A stretch of 64,000 nucleotides of DNA from Lingula anatina (taxonomy: Eukaryota; Brachiopoda; Lingulata; Lingulida; Lingulidae): positions 95,210 to 159,209 of the forward strand of contig NW_019775685.1 in assembly GCF_001039355.2 (NCBI RefSeq). The letters run 5' to 3'. How positions within the stretch are numbered: position 1 is the stretch's first letter; each line of letters opens with the position of its first letter. Shown in pieces: positions 37,062 through 60,600 of the stretch. The notes under the pieces are model-generated. The model was not told the DNA's origin, did not search any database, and was given only the letters and a program-made list of their open reading frames with translations. Position numbers and translations under genes: made by a program.

Positions 37062-39380
37062 CTTTACGAAGCTTACGATCTGTACTTATCAATCAGATTC
37101 ATCATCACATTTGGGATATTTTATATCATCAAGTTGTTGTCACCCAATAATGAAGCGCAGTTAATGTAACGGAATGGTCGTTTTCCGCTGACGTCTTCTC
37201 AGCCCTTAGCAGCCTGTTACAATTAGTATAATCCCCAAATTTTCGAAACGACTTTTATGTAATGTACTGTGCAATTAAGAGTTGCTTATTTTAGTTGTAC
37301 ACCGTTAAAGATAGTAGCTATGATTGTTGCAGAAATAGAAATAGCATAAAAGGAAATTATTTGTTAACTGAAAATGACAAAATATGAGACCATTTTTTCT
37401 CTCTCTTCCTGGGAGTTGAACTTCAAGGTGAAGATGTTTATACACGGGTATGAGTATCTAGCCTCAAAGATCAATATGGGTAAAGCGACGCTGTTGACGC
37501 CACTGCAAACACGAACTCACTTGTTAAGTCTTTGAGAACGGTGCGTCTGTCACTGCGTAGAATAATTTATCTATGTTCATTCAAATTTTAGCGTTTTCTG
37601 TCGCAAAGCAATCGTGAGTTGAAATATGCGCATTGTGATGTATGGGTTGAAGAGCTATGATGATGTCACCCTCTTCCTGGGTATTGATCTTGAGATGTTA
37701 ACAGAATAAATAAAAAAAGACGGCGAGAGGTTGATAGATCAGGCCACGAAGATTTAAGAGATCTGCAAAAGCATGACTTACTTATTTATATATTAGTGTA
37801 TTTATTTTTGTCTATTTATATCGCTTCGCCTAGCAACATAATGGCTGAAAAACAGTTTGTTCCCTGTTTTTTTTCACATCGTTTGCTGCTTAGAGTTAAA
37901 GAAATCCAACATATACAGGTCTTCAATTCTCGGTATGCCCTGGAAGCCAACAATGGCGAAATCTGTGTGTACCAAAGCTTACCCTTCGTACCGGATATAA
38001 ACTTGTATGGGATATCGCCAAATGAAAACAAATCTGCACAGGATGTAATTTCGCCAAATGTAATTGTTTTTTTTTTCAAAGTCATAAATTATTATAAATT
38101 GTCCACCGGTCCCTGCACTTGGATTCGAATAACTTAGTTCAAAACGGATCATGATAAATTTTGACAGTCATTGTCTTCCTTGCATTTGCCTTACAGGATA
38201 TCTATAGATATAAAAATATGAGACATTCTCATACCTTTAATCAATATATTTATGTACAATCAACCAAGGGCCCTAAATGCATCAAACGTGTACATGTAGA
38301 ATAATCGTTACTACTGACCGTTAACAACATTAACTCGCCCTGATAAAATATTGTTCGTCTGTAAAAAGTTACTTTGATTTATTGAATTCTATTCGTCACA
38401 TATAGTCAATATACTACAACATGTATGTGGTACTAAGTATATAGCTAAAAGGTGCATCAGTATATATGGTATTGCAGTCTGCCGACTAACATGTGCATCT
38501 TCCAATCGGGCCCTTATATGGATTTCGGATGTTACTGCCTTTGTGTTGTGATTGCCATCCCATCTTTTGCATACCTCTAGAGATATTGATAATGTAGAGT
38601 TTACTACTGCGCATTGCTACAATTTTCCAATTGGTCAATATTTATTTGAAAACAAATGCACATAAATTGGCACGATTTCCCCGATTTTAAGAAAGAGATA
38701 ATCAAGAGTATTTTTTAAAAAATAAGATTAATACTATGTGATAGTCATTACAGTGTTCTGCTTTTTTCACATACTGGTATTTCATTCTTACATAAAAAGG
38801 AATAATATGAAATATATAAATTAGTTTGTGATAAACAGATAAATAAACACATGTAAGTCCATGACGCAATATACCGGTATTTTCTTTGCTTCTGTTGATG
38901 AGAACAAAATGCGAAATAAAAAGACATTGGTAATTTCCCTGCTTGAAGGACGTACACACGTTCTATCCAGCTTGATGTCCCTGTAGCACTTCAGGCTTGT
39001 ACCTCTTGACCAGTTCGATGGACATTTTTCCATTTGAGGTCTCACTGTTGCTTCAAACAACCGACATAATGTTTAAAATCATCAAATGTGTGTAAAACAG
39101 GTTTCATTTTTATTCGTCTTTACTTTCAATTTCTCTGCATTGTGTTAGGTGTACAGGTGAGTCAACACAAATGCGTTGTAGTTGCATCATGGGAAGATCC
39201 GGTCTCCATCTTGTGACGAAACCATTAGTTGGCGAAGTTGACGTGGCAGAGGTGAATTTTTACCAGTTTAGGGGCGATTTTGAACTAAGATCGCGATCAG
39301 ACTTTACAGAACTGTAAACCAAAACAAGAACACATATTTCTACCAGTATCTAGGAGAGAGGTGGAAGAATTCCTACAAAA

Positions 39381-42144
<2,764 letters not shown>

Positions 42145-45100
42145 GAGAAGAATTCAGATTCTCAAGACTTTATCCAGGGGATGGAAATCACAAGAGTTCC
42201 TTTCAGAGAACTTTTAAGGACCACCAGTATGACTCTGTCACACCTGACACAAATGTAGAAGAATATCAAACACAGCAGAACATAATCAGTTAAAATACAA
42301 TATATATACATCAGTTGGACAGGAGTGAATTCTCACAGGGAAATTTGAACAAGTTTAGACTTTGTGTGAGGTGTGACAGGTGTCCCATTAGTGAGTTTCT
42401 GCATCAAGGATTCTATCAAATAATAATTAAAAACAATTAAAGGGACTCAGCCAGAGCTCTTAAGTGTCAAGAGGATTGAATGAAGGAGCAGATAAAAGGT
42501 GCTTTCCAAGACATTACTGGATACTTGATGCTCCTGTCAACCTCTATGAGGTCATGATCATTATTGATCAAGGTCATGGTCATTATAGGTCAAGGTCATT
42601 ATGGGCCAAGGTCATGATCATTGTGGGTCAAGGTCATGATAAATGTGTCATGGTCATTGAGGTTTTTCATCATTTATTTCATCCCAGGCTATACATTAAT
42701 CTGTGACAGAAAAGTGATCTTCATTGAGCACAGAATTAATTTTCAATTTCAAGTGAAATGGAAAATGCTAAAAAAATTATATGTTTTAACTGACTATTTA
42801 CTGTTACAATTATTAAGTAACGTGATACTACTGATGATTTAATAAAATCCATAGATTATATAATGACTGTATTAGATGGATGCAACAATTAATATTTCGT
42901 TATGGGTCTGGTAGTATATTTATGGAAAAGAGGTTTGACGTAAAGGAGGGAAGCATTTGGTTTTACATATTGTATTGATAGTTAAAATATTTGTACATTA
43001 AAGCTAGTTCAGAATAGCTGAACACTGTTAGCTTTGGCATCCGTGTTGACAGAATTTCATGATAACGTCTCTTAGTTATTTTGGTGGAGCAAGTGAAAGG
43101 GACCAAATGCAGTGTTGGTTAAATTTTATGAAGCACTGCTTTTTGATCAAATGTTTCAACACAATTCCATGTTGAATTGCTGCAAACAAATCTGACAATT
43201 TATTTGAAGTTGCTGAGAGAGTGTGTTTAAAGGTTAATTGAAAAAAATGCATTCTTATCTTGTGCAGTTGGTTAAAGGTGTTCAGTTTAGTTTTAAGGTA
43301 GTTTTTCTTTTAAATATTTTCAGTGTCATGTCCCTATTATTAAACTTTGTGTCAAACAATAAAAGAATATGTACAAACTTATCAAAAGCAATTTGTTTTA
43401 AGTATATGAAAATGCCTTTCTTAACTACTGTTAATAATTAACCATTATTAACCCTTCAATAAATGATGGTAAATTAATTTTTACAAGAATGTGTTTCATG
43501 TGAAATTAGAAGTATTATTTTCTGAAGCATCAAGTTCTGGTGAACATGCAAATTACTTCTATGAATTTTAAAACAAAATGTCACTTTGAACAGGTGTTTA
43601 TTTCTATATAAATAACATTAAATAATGCTCTGGTATTAACATCTAAACTGTTTGGATGCTCACTTTATATTGCACTCAATACTGATGAGCAATATTAAAT
43701 ATTAAAAACTCGTTAACATCTTAGAATATATTAAGATATTGCACAATTTATATACAATAACATAGAATATATAATCTTTTTCTTCCTTAAGTTTATATTT
43801 CATTCAAGAGTGAAGTGCAAATATAATGTAATTAGTCTTTCTACATGTCATAAACATTCACTGAACTTGTGTTATAACATGTTGAAACAATGCTCACTTG
43901 GTTAGAAGCGCAGAGATGGAGGTTTCTAATATGTAAACCTAAAGGATCACATGGACCAGCCTCCCTTTTCTCTAAAAGCACCATCTAGCACTTACTATTG
44001 GCAGCATTTACTGTAATGACTCGATCTTTTCAATGGGGCAAATTGTCAAGTTTTAAAAATATTGTATTTTTTAAATGTCATCAAATTTAAAAATTAGAAC
44101 AGTTCTGTTGGGTGGTACAACAAAATTGAAAAGCAGTCTACCCTATAATCCTATTTTATGTAGTAAAAAATGTCAAAAATGCTACACGCAAAATTATTTT
44201 ATTATGATTCTAAAATAAATATCTGAGAGATTTTCCTGTTGACAATATTAAAATTTCATTGGTGATCTGCCGTAGACATTAAAAAACAGATCTCAAGTGG
44301 GCTTGAACATTCCTATCAAGTGGTTGTAACAAAAACTGAAAAGCAGTCTAGTACCCTCTAGTCTTTAGTATACAATAAAAGCACCAAAAATGCTGCACAC
44401 AATATAAGGATTCCAAAATATGCATCTGAAAAATAATATTTCCTTGCTAAAAGATCTGGTCATTTCAGTATACACTATTTCATTAAAAGATACCCTGCAG
44501 ACATTAATTACAGATCTTAAGTGGGGTTTTTCATAACACTAACCCATACTGAGTCACAGAACTCGCCTGTTGCATAAGGCATTCACTCCCTTTGAATTAT
44601 AAGAAAAAAAAGTGTTTTAAATTTTAAAGACAACTCATAAGATCAAGCAAAAGAAGACCCCACTCCCATAAACACCACCTGTGTACGTGGCTTGACCCAA
44701 CTCTGTGGAGACTCTTGCTGAGTGCAAGTGGCTCAACTGACTGACATGTATCCATAAAATCACTAGCTTGTCTGTATTACTTAACACCAGGAGGAGGCGT
44801 GTTAATCTGTTAAACTGATTGCATTCAGCAAGAGTCCTTGCAGAGTTGGATTGATCCACATCGACCCTTGACATCTATGGGAATGGGACCTTTGTCAACT
44901 GAAGACCACCCTTTTGTATTCAGGTTTGCAAAAAAGAACAAACTGTTTGTTTGGGTAAAAGCATTTTTCTATAACGAAAAAGTTGGTGTTCAGTGTTTTT
45001 TTTTTCAACTGAGATTTCAGTTTTTGAGACCTTGGTAAAACCTGACATTGTCTTCAGTATAATACCCTTGAAATACAGATGTCTTTTTTCCTCAAGATGA

Positions 45101-45210
45101 AAGAAACAAACAAAAAGCATGTTAGCAGCCCCCAGTAAACAAGTATTTAAAAAAGGGTGACCGACAGTTAACAGATGAATTATAATTACTTCAGTGTGTA
45201 CAATGTGACT
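42145..45210. other. 3' flanks of the ARF gene and of GPR180
   Basis: Convergent 3' regions. AATAAA at 42839 and 43355 could polyadenylate the ARF transcript. No further exon was recognised. Confidence 0.6.
42551..42660. repeat. Minisatellite of CAAGGTCAT units in the ARF 3' flank
   Basis: Four to five imperfect units of about 22 bp carry (T/C)CAAGGTCAT followed by GATCATT/GGTCATT. Each contains the nuclear-receptor extended half site form TCAAGGTCA or a one-base variant. Confidence 0.75.
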
Positions 45211-45219
45211 TCAGCTTTT

Positions 45220-45292
45220 CTCATCTAGCACAATGAGAAGAATACTTGGCAGTTTCACAGCATTGTGCTAGGTGAGACCACTGTGTCTCACC
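45220..45292 (-). other. Two overlapping hairpins just after the GPR180 stop codon
   Basis: CTCATCTAGCACAATG (45220-45235) pairs with CATTGTGCTAGGTGAG (45261-45276) with one mismatch. GGTGAGAC (45271-45278) pairs with GTCTCACC (45285-45292). They start 9 nt downstream of the stop on the transcribed strand and share bases, so they are mutually exclusive. Confidence 0.6.
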
Positions 45293-45300
45293 CAACACAA

Positions 45301-51900
<6,600 letters not shown>

Positions 51901-52227
51901 GCCAGCATGAGCGAGTCTATTTCCCGCTTCTCGTTCAAACAGACTGCAGGTATGCTCTGTACTTGCTGCTCAGTTTCACGTTGAACTTGCCGGCCATGGT
52001 TGACACGTGAAATGACGTAAAATGAGGTCATAGCGAGGTCAATATTCAAAGCACTGAAAATCATATTTAAACTACTGGCACATAATTAACCAAGACAAAT
52101 ATGATGATTTATATTGGACATGGAACTATTGAAATGAGAGTTATTACAGCTTTTCCAAGTTATTGTCGTTAAAATAAGAAAGCGGGTACTTGCCTCGATT
52201 ACCCCTTTCCGTAGGAAGCAGTCAGCA
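51901..52227. promoter_or_regulatory. Bidirectional promoter between GPR180 and TGDS
   Basis: 327 bp separate the two divergent start codons. Inside are an E-box CACGTG (52004-52009) and a CRE-like TGACGTAA (52013-52020), followed by AGGTCA-type half sites; no TATA box is obvious. An E-box plus CRE without TATA is common in housekeeping bidirectional promoters. Confidence 0.7.
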
Positions 52228-55200
52228 ATGGAAGAGCTTCCGGTTGAGTGTTCGTGCTGCAACAACTGCAAAAAATATAAGAAAAGGATTCTTGTAACTG
52301 GGGGTGCGGGCTTCATGTAAGCTCATTTATAGTCTTTACGTCTTCGAGTGTTTGAAAATATTCGTTTAATAGGGGTAAAAAGGCAAACATTGACACGTTC
52401 ATTCATTCATTCATCAGTCGGCAAAGCTGAGGTGACGCGGACATCTGTTTATTTTTTTCAAATTCAGCTTAACAAGGGTTTAGGGGACGGGCCATTTAGC
52501 ACAACTCAAGTGCGTGCAGTAAGCCGGATTTCCCACATTTGTTTATACACCGTCTGTGATGATAGCACTGCATTGAGTTTAGATTTAAAACTAAGTTAGA
52601 ATCTGAATCTCTAATCTCCTCATTTTTTTTTCAGATTTAGAAATGATTGCTTGTGGAACAATTAAGAAAGCACATTGTAATGCATTAAATGTTAGTTTTT
52701 TAATGTAATGTACGGCAATATATCATGTCATACAAGCTGTTTCTTTATTTGTAATTTTGTTCAATTTTGATTTTGCAGAGGTTCACACACTGTTATTCTT
52801 CTTGTGACAAGGTATCCAGATTACTACATTGTCAACCTTGATAAGGTGGGTATTGCTGCAATATTGTAGAGTTGTTGTAAGGATGTTTAAATCCACATTA
52901 CCTTATCATTTTCTTTTCAAAACTGTTATGAATATTTTCAAATATTAAACAATGTTAAAACAAGCATACCTAACTTTTACACGAAGCAAAACAGTGGTCA
53001 GTGCCTCACATGATGTATATATACATATCCTTGACTGTTTAATTATTCCTGTATAATGTGAGTATTACAGCAGTTATTTTTGTAGATAATTAAAGCATGG
53101 TCTGTCTTTCTAGCTTGATTATTGTGCCAGTGTGAAAAATTTGGAGAGTATCAAAGGAAAGTCAAATTATAAATTTATTCAGGTATGTAGAAATTAAAAT
53201 ACCATAAAGCAAGCAAAAAAGGTAAGGTGCTCACTTATATATATATATATATATGAAGTTTTAAATGTTAATGGAAAAATAAATGAAATTATGATGAGAT
53301 AATTTTAAAGTAAGTAAAAATGCACTCTACTGATTGACTTAGGTGTCTTATTCCTGTGCTATGCTTCAATTCCAAGTTTTTGATTAGAATAGATATTCTG
53401 GCTTATTAAGCTACCTCAGTTTTAAAATTGTTTGAAAGGATGGGATTTTTTGGTTCATGCAGACATGCAGCAGAGGCAAACCTGTTTAATGAAGTAATTA
53501 TAAGCAGTGTGAAATAAGTGGAAAAACAGAGTTGAATTTTAAGCAGCTGAGTATACTAAGTTATTAAGTAAGAGTTGATTTAGTTGCTGTACACAGGGTA
53601 GTTGCAAAAGAGTCAGTGATCAGAGATTGTTTAAATGTTGTGTTTACAGGGGGATATCTGTGAACCAGACTTCATGCGCTATGTCTTTCAAGAAGAAAGG
53701 ATTGATACAGTTCTTCACTTTGCTGCAGAATCACAAGTTGGTACGCTCATAAATTAATATAAACAGCATGTATTTGTATTTAGTACAATAATTTTATACA
53801 GTCTAAGGATAATGCTTTGACATTATTTTTTTATTTACATCTTGAGATGCGTTAGTTTAAATATTGATTTAAAATTGATTTGTTAAAATTAAAGAAGTGT
53901 GCTAAAATTCGTCTGTTTGTTTATTGTATTTATTTTGCAAACCAATATCCTGTTTGCAAATTTGAAGCAGTTTGGAGATAAGATTTTTCAAAATTGAACA
54001 TTTTCACCCCCTCAAAAAAAAAGTTGAAAAGTTGAAGAAAAGTTTTGCCTGATTGTCCTGTTCCATACTCTTCCAGACATGTCATTCATATATTCGCTTG
54101 ACTTCACACGCACCAACATCTATGGCAGCCATGTTTTGGTGAACGCAGCTTACGAGGCAAGAGTGGAGAAATTTATCCACGTCAGTACAGATGAAGTCTA
54201 TGGAGGAAGTAGCACAGAGGTACATTGCCACAAACTGAAAAAAAATTTTGCAACATTTTTATTCTGTAACTTTTTTGTCATCAATTTCTCATATAAAATA
54301 AATTTTTATAGTGTAACCCTGCTGGTGGTGCATACCTAGTAGGCACTTATACCTTTTTGATCCTCTAGTTCTGGTATTTCATTGTAAATGAGTATATTAT
54401 GGCAAGTGCAGTATGAAACACTCCTTGTCAAATTTTCTGAAAGGTAGTTGTTAAGAATACTCTCTGATGATAGATTATACTGTCCTGAAATTTAGTGCCG
54501 AATCTTGAAATGCCCCTATAAAATGTGATGTGTTAGACGTTTTTATAAATTAATCATCATTGTAAACCTCTTTCTTAGATCAATTTGTCGAGAAGTATCA
54601 TTTTAGTGGCTTTTAGAAACATGCTGGCATTTTAATGTGATAAAGAGAATATTCTCACTCTAAAAGGTGATTTGATAAAAGTTTTTTTTCTCATGTTTAA
54701 GTATGTAATCTTTTGTATATTCCAATTAACAAAATTAGTTCAGGTAAACAGTATCTTCATTATTAAGTGTTGAGTGAAAAAAATGGCCACATTCAGAACA
54801 GTGAACTAACTAGTCTGATTGTCCAATATGGCTACCCACTAAAAAACTTGCCATCTTATCCGTTATTAAACACTGAATAGATATCCTGTGGGGAAGTATT
54901 CAAGTGGGTCAGCCATATTTGACCCTCAGACTAGTTAGTCCACTTTTCTGAATGCAGCCAATTACTGCTTTATTCTAATTAGTGCATAACACAGTTGATG
55001 GGGTTCTTCTCTGACACCTACAGGTACTGAAAGAAAAATCCAACTACAAGCCGACCAACCCATATGCTGCCAGCAAGGCGGCTGCTGAGTGCATGGTGAG
55101 ATCATATTGGGAGTCATTCAAAGTAAGGCATATCCAGCTGGAGCTGCTCTTATTTTATTAATTCATTGAAAGGTTACTTAATATGTTCATGCTCATGTAA

Positions 55201-57632
55201 ATATTGTCATTACTGACTTGTCATTTTTGGCATTTTGTCTGCATATTGATAATTAATGTAAAGCTGCTCCCATATACAGTGTATGTGCATCCAACTGTGA
55301 CGGCTCAAGTTCAGGTAGTTTCTGAGTGTGTTTGATAATGTACTTGGCAGTAGAGAAGATTGAAATTTGTATTTATAATCTCGTGGTTAACTGAGATCAT
55401 GGCAAGCTTCTAATCGCTCCCATCACAAATGGACTGTACATAATCACTGTAAATAAAGTTTATGAATTCTAGGATGATTTTGAATGTTTATAAAGTTTTT
55501 TTCCTTGATTAAAACTTTTCACATATTAAATATATAATTTAGTGAACATCATATTACCACAAATTTAGTGAGCAATTCATAAAATTTGTATATGATAAAA
55601 AGTTTGTTTAAACACTAACTTTAAATTCAGAAAAATGTCAGTGTGGGTTTGAAGAGTGATGATATGATAATCTCTCCTATTTGCAGTTTCCTGTGATAAT
55701 TACAAGGTCCAACAATGTCTATGGTCCCCACCAGTATCCAAGATCAGTACGTATTATCTTCTCTTAGACCATTCCTCGGTATTCAAACTATGTAGCATAG
55801 TATTACCTGCCAATTACACAGCCAATTAGGTCTGTACATAATACATTTGATATTATTCTAACACTTAGCAAAGTTTGTGAAAGGTCATCATATTTGCACA
55901 TTTTAACCTATGAAGGGCCACATCACTGAGAAAAACAGCCATATCCTCTGATTGTTTTAGAAAGTTAATGTTACATGATTTTAACACTGTATTCTGTGAA
56001 GTTTGTCTCAAACATTTTTACATGCATTTCCTTGCAGGTCATTCCAAAGTTTATTTCTCTGCTGGACAGAGACAAGAAATGGTAGGTAGAAGACTCCTAG
56101 ATTATGTATCAGAATGCTTGTTTGATTAAAAAGTTAGTACTGCAAGAAAATAGAGATATATTATTAACTCTTTAATATATGATATGAAAGCTAAAGAATC
56201 CAAATTTTCTGTCCTGAAGATAATGCAAGCGAGTAATGTTGAGAGAAATTATATAGACTTCAAGGAAATTTTGACAAATGAAATTAAGTTCTTTTTTTAC
56301 CTCCACAAATATAACACAATCATATTAGATTTTATTAATGAGTTGGACATGATTGCTCCTTCCTAGCTACTGACAGGCCATTGTACAATTAAAGCATATC
56401 CCATATTCATATCAGTATCTCCATTACGTTTCTCTTCTACATCTTCAGCTGTATACATGGCTCAGGTGACAGTATTCGTAACTTCCTGTATGTGACAGAC
56501 GTGGCAGAAGCATTTGACACCATCCTCCACAAGGGGGAGCCAGGTGAGATCTACAATATCGGAACAGACTTCAACCTGAGCATTTTAGGGTTGGCAAAAT
56601 ACCTTATAAAGAAAGTGAGTATCATATACGTACTAGTTACAACACAAGTAGGATATAATTACGCTTTTGTATGTTGCATACAGTGGATGCAGAGCAGTTG
56701 TAACTGACTTATACCACAATCGGCAGTTCAAACAATAGGAAGTGTATGAAAATACAGGCAAGCCTATATGGGAAATACAAGTTTAATTATACTTTTTCAG
56801 ATCAATTGTAGTATTTTCTAATTCTCTGTTAATATAGCTGAAGGGCATCACGACAGAGGAGGGCATGCAGCGGTACCTGGATTTTGGGGAAGACAGGCCT
56901 TTCAACGACTACAGATACATCATGGACTCCTCTAAGATTGCCAACCTCGGCTGGCAGCCAAGAGTCACCTGGGAACAAGGCATAGAAAACACAGGTGAGA
57001 GGGCAGGAAAGGTGAGATCAGAGGCATGTTAAGGTTGATATGCAGTGGAATGTTATTGGAGAGTTTCATCAGATGAGCTTTGACATCTTGGGACAGAAAC
57101 CACTAAATAATTCCCCCTTGACGACTATACTAACATGTGCCTGACGAACCTCCTGAGCCGTATGATTAAGTGTAAAACATTTCCTACTGGCTGAGCAATT
57201 GTAACAACAAAACTGAACACAGACACCCAGAAAGGGGAAGCTGTAAATTGCACTTTACAAAAGGCTAACAAAGTCTTAAGCTTTTCTAGTGAAATTCATT
57301 TATGTTAGTAGCTTGGGATATATAAAGATACTTAGCCCCACACCCTAAATGAAAGTAAGTGACTCTTTTTCTCCCTTTGGGCACAACCAGTATAATACCA
57401 TCCAATACCAATGATACCAATGATAAAAATAGTTATGGATTTTATTACACTAAGCAATACTTGTTATGGGCAACAGTTTTCTAGTAAAATATATTACATA
57501 TATTGTATATTTTACATTTTAGTTCCTTTTTCAGTATTGTGGTACAGAGAGAATTTCTACAACTGGACACATGCGGAAGAGAGTCTAGAAGCATTCCCAA
57601 CCAAGACGACCACCATGCCAAAATTGCTGTGA
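52228..57632 (+). CDS. TGDS: TGDS, dTDP-glucose 4,6-dehydratase-like enzyme
   Basis: Eleven exons, 52228-52316, 52779-52845, 53114-53182, 53650-53740, 54077-54219, 55024-55122, 55687-55746, 56038-56081, 56449-56614, 56838-56994 and 57535-57632, give 360 residues (human 350). It is an extended short-chain dehydrogenase. The Rossmann motif TGGAGFIGSH is split by intron 1. NLDKLDYC, FIQGDIC and [10 protein letters not shown] follow, then the catalytic STDEVYGG and the active-site Tyr/Lys in [11 protein letters not shown]. Further along are [14 protein letters not shown], the substrate-binding CCIHGSG and GEIYNIGT, and the family C-terminus WYRENFYNW. Bacterial relatives convert dTDP-glucose to the 4-keto-6-deoxy sugar. 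The human gene is mutated in Catel-Manzke syndrome. The key catalytic residues are all present, so the enzyme should be active. Confidence 0.97.
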
Positions 57633-60600
57633 TGTATTTGCAAGTAATGAACACACTTGGTAAACGAAAAAGTCACTTTGTTGCAAAATGTTACATCTTC
57701 TTACTTAGTACTTTAATATACACTGGGTTTCCCCCTATTTTTAAAAATTAAGCTATCTTTTGAGAAAAAGTAAAAATGGAATTAATTGTACTATTTTTTA
57801 GCAAATTGGCATTGATGGTGTATTTTAAGATTGCTATATTGAAGTACGCATAATTGGCAGATGGAATTAAATTCAGATGTAGAGATACTAGGGTGAATCC
57901 ATGCCAATAAAACTAAAGTATAATAATTAATTGTAAATTTTTTATTGTGAAAGTCTATAGGGTCTTGCAAGAATTTTTTAAACCACAGATTTACTTGGTC
58001 ATATTATATATTGATAGACGGTTGAATGTAAATTATGAAAATTGTAGTAATAGAGAAATTGCTATTGGTGCATAAGCCTAAGGAATGTTTTTAACAAGGA
58101 TTGTATGAAGGATGTTGATCCCCAGTAATAGTGGATTATTTTGAAATACATTAGAGTCAAAGAAATTGTGATAAGTATTTTAGATGCAGCAAAGCTGATT
58201 TTTTCTAGACACATTTTGCATTATGATACTATGGCATGTATAAAAATGTGATACATGAGTACCATTCTTCAGAACTGTGTTGAAATAGGTATGCATATGA
58301 GCAAATTATTATTAATTTGGTAAACATTACCTTGCTCTTGGATGTTTCTATAATTAGGACACAATCTTGAAGCCTGTGTGTAAGAAATTATGTAGAATAC
58401 ATTTAGAACTTTAATGGGTAGTTGCACATGGAATGTGAAAATAGACTGCTGGTGATCACTGATTACTGTAACTTGTTTGGGGATAATGGAGAATACAAGT
58501 AACAGATCCCTTCACCAGGCCCATTTTCAACCTTTGCAAAATTATTTTTGTAAAATTATTTGTGTTATCTATGTGGTGTGTGCTGTCTGTGTTTTTCATT
58601 ACTTCCCTGATAATGTCTTCTCTTTGTTTCATGGCAAAATAAACTAGGCATCTTAAACAGTGTGTTAGTTGAGCTGACACTAATCAGCACTGTCTGTCTT
58701 TACATCTTCTGATTGTACTTTTTCAACCAACTTCTTCAAAGTCTGAAGTACTGTTTAAGGTTCTCATCTCCAAACCTGGGTTATTTTAAAGTTTTCTTAG
58801 TTTGGTTACTTGCTCTCAATTGTTCTCCTAATTAACTTAAAGGCTAGCTTTAGTCCCATTTTACACTTTTTTTTAAAATTCAACTGCATACATAATTATG
58901 TATAACCAGCACTGATAATTGTATTTCTATAGTGATTAATCTGCTGTCCCTATACTTTCATAGCAACCATTTCTTCTTTTCTGACGTTAAGCTGGTCCAA
59001 AAGTCCTTTATGCTGTCCACCAAATCTTGCTTACCTTTTTTTTATTTTTATTTATTTATTTATTTATTTTTTTTTTGGGGGGGGGGAGGGGGTTGCACTT
59101 CCTCAGGTGATACTTCCTGGTAGACCAGACATTCTTGATGCGGTTTTAAGTCTGGTAGTAAAGTATATAAATTTACATTTTCATTTGACTTAGGTATGTG
59201 CAGTGGTTGTCTTTGTCATGCCTTGCTTGGGCTCCCCACTTCCTGGTTTGCACTTTCTTCTTAGGTCTGTTAGGTTTAAGAAAACTATTTGTTATGATCA
59301 AAGTTTGCCATAATGTGTATGTGCAATAACCAGACGCATGCCATTCTTTCAATTACCGTTAGAATAACCTTATTCAGGTAGTTTGTTTTTCCATGTTGAT
59401 ATTTCTCCATGCCTTGCGAAAAGCTTTTGCAAGTCATTCCCTTAAATGGGTCATTTATATAAGGAATTCTATGTTGATTGTAGGACTAATCTATCGACAT
59501 ATATCTATCGAACCCCCATGTTTAATATGCAGGTACGTTGTACTTTATACTGAATTCAATGCGTATTTGGAAAAATTGACATTGATATATTAAGACATTT
59601 TAATTCATATTCAGGGCCGTAGCCTGAGCAAAATGGCAGGGGGGGCAGTAAGCGGACACGAGGGGGCGAAGCCCCCGAGGGGGGAGGGGGTGTCCCCCTA
59701 CCAGTGTGGAAAATTCTAAATCCCAGGGGGGCAGCTGCCCCCCGGAGGATATGGCCCTGATATTATGTCAAAATATATGTAGTCGGGCGATACAATAAAT
59801 TATTTATGAAATAATGGGCTTGTTATTTCTCAGCTACTCGATAAGGCTTTTTACTGGGACATTTTTGAGTCTAATCCCACATGTTCCAGTTATAAAATAA
59901 TGTGTTACCGATATAAATGCGTTCTTGTCATTGACCTATACAACCCCAAGTGAGTGAAAGGAATGAACTGTTATTTCAAAACCATAGACCAAAGACCCCC
60001 TTCACATAAAGACTCCAGGTAATAGGCCTTGCTTAGACCACATTTCAGTTAACTTGGATAGATGACTTCGTAAATCGAAGCAAGATCAAGCAAGGCTGAC
60101 GGCTTGTGTCATTCGCGTGGTATGCATTTTACCAAAAGAATATTCAATAAAACTTGGTGAATTCCTGTCTAAATGTGTTCCAGAATCTCGCTGACCATAT
60201 ATACTACTGTCATAAACTCAAAATGCTCTCCATTTATTATCCGCGCAAGATGATTGAAAAAAGTATTTTAGATGATAGTACGTAAAGTGTAGCATAACTG
60301 AGATAATATCCAATGTTCACATAATTTATTATATCCTTGCTGCAAATGGCATACAGGTAAAATTTTTCAAAGGTTAAGGTGCCCAAGTTATTCCTGCTCT
60401 TTATATGTGCCCCGCCAAAATATGTACTTTGCGTAATGAAATGTTACGTCGGTGAAAACACTGCATATTCTGAAAAGGGGAACCATAAATTATTTGAAAT
60501 TCAAAACACGAATTTGAGAGATATGATGGATTTAAATAGATGACTGTTTTTCAGCTTGGCCCAGCCATGTGCACGGCTGCAAATTTGACGAGCTAAACAT

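Larger units (their letters stand above)
31653..39380. other. Intergenic region with fold-back elements
   Basis: No supported gene. It contains a strong hairpin (33569-33622), a 253-bp fold-back element (34707-34959), two elements sharing GC-rich termini (35363-36532 and 36844-37061) and scattered homopolymers. A short minus-strand frame near 38930-39060 contains CPSNW and LKCYRDIKLDRTC and looks somewhat coding-like, but no family is recognised and no partner exon was found. Confidence 0.6.
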
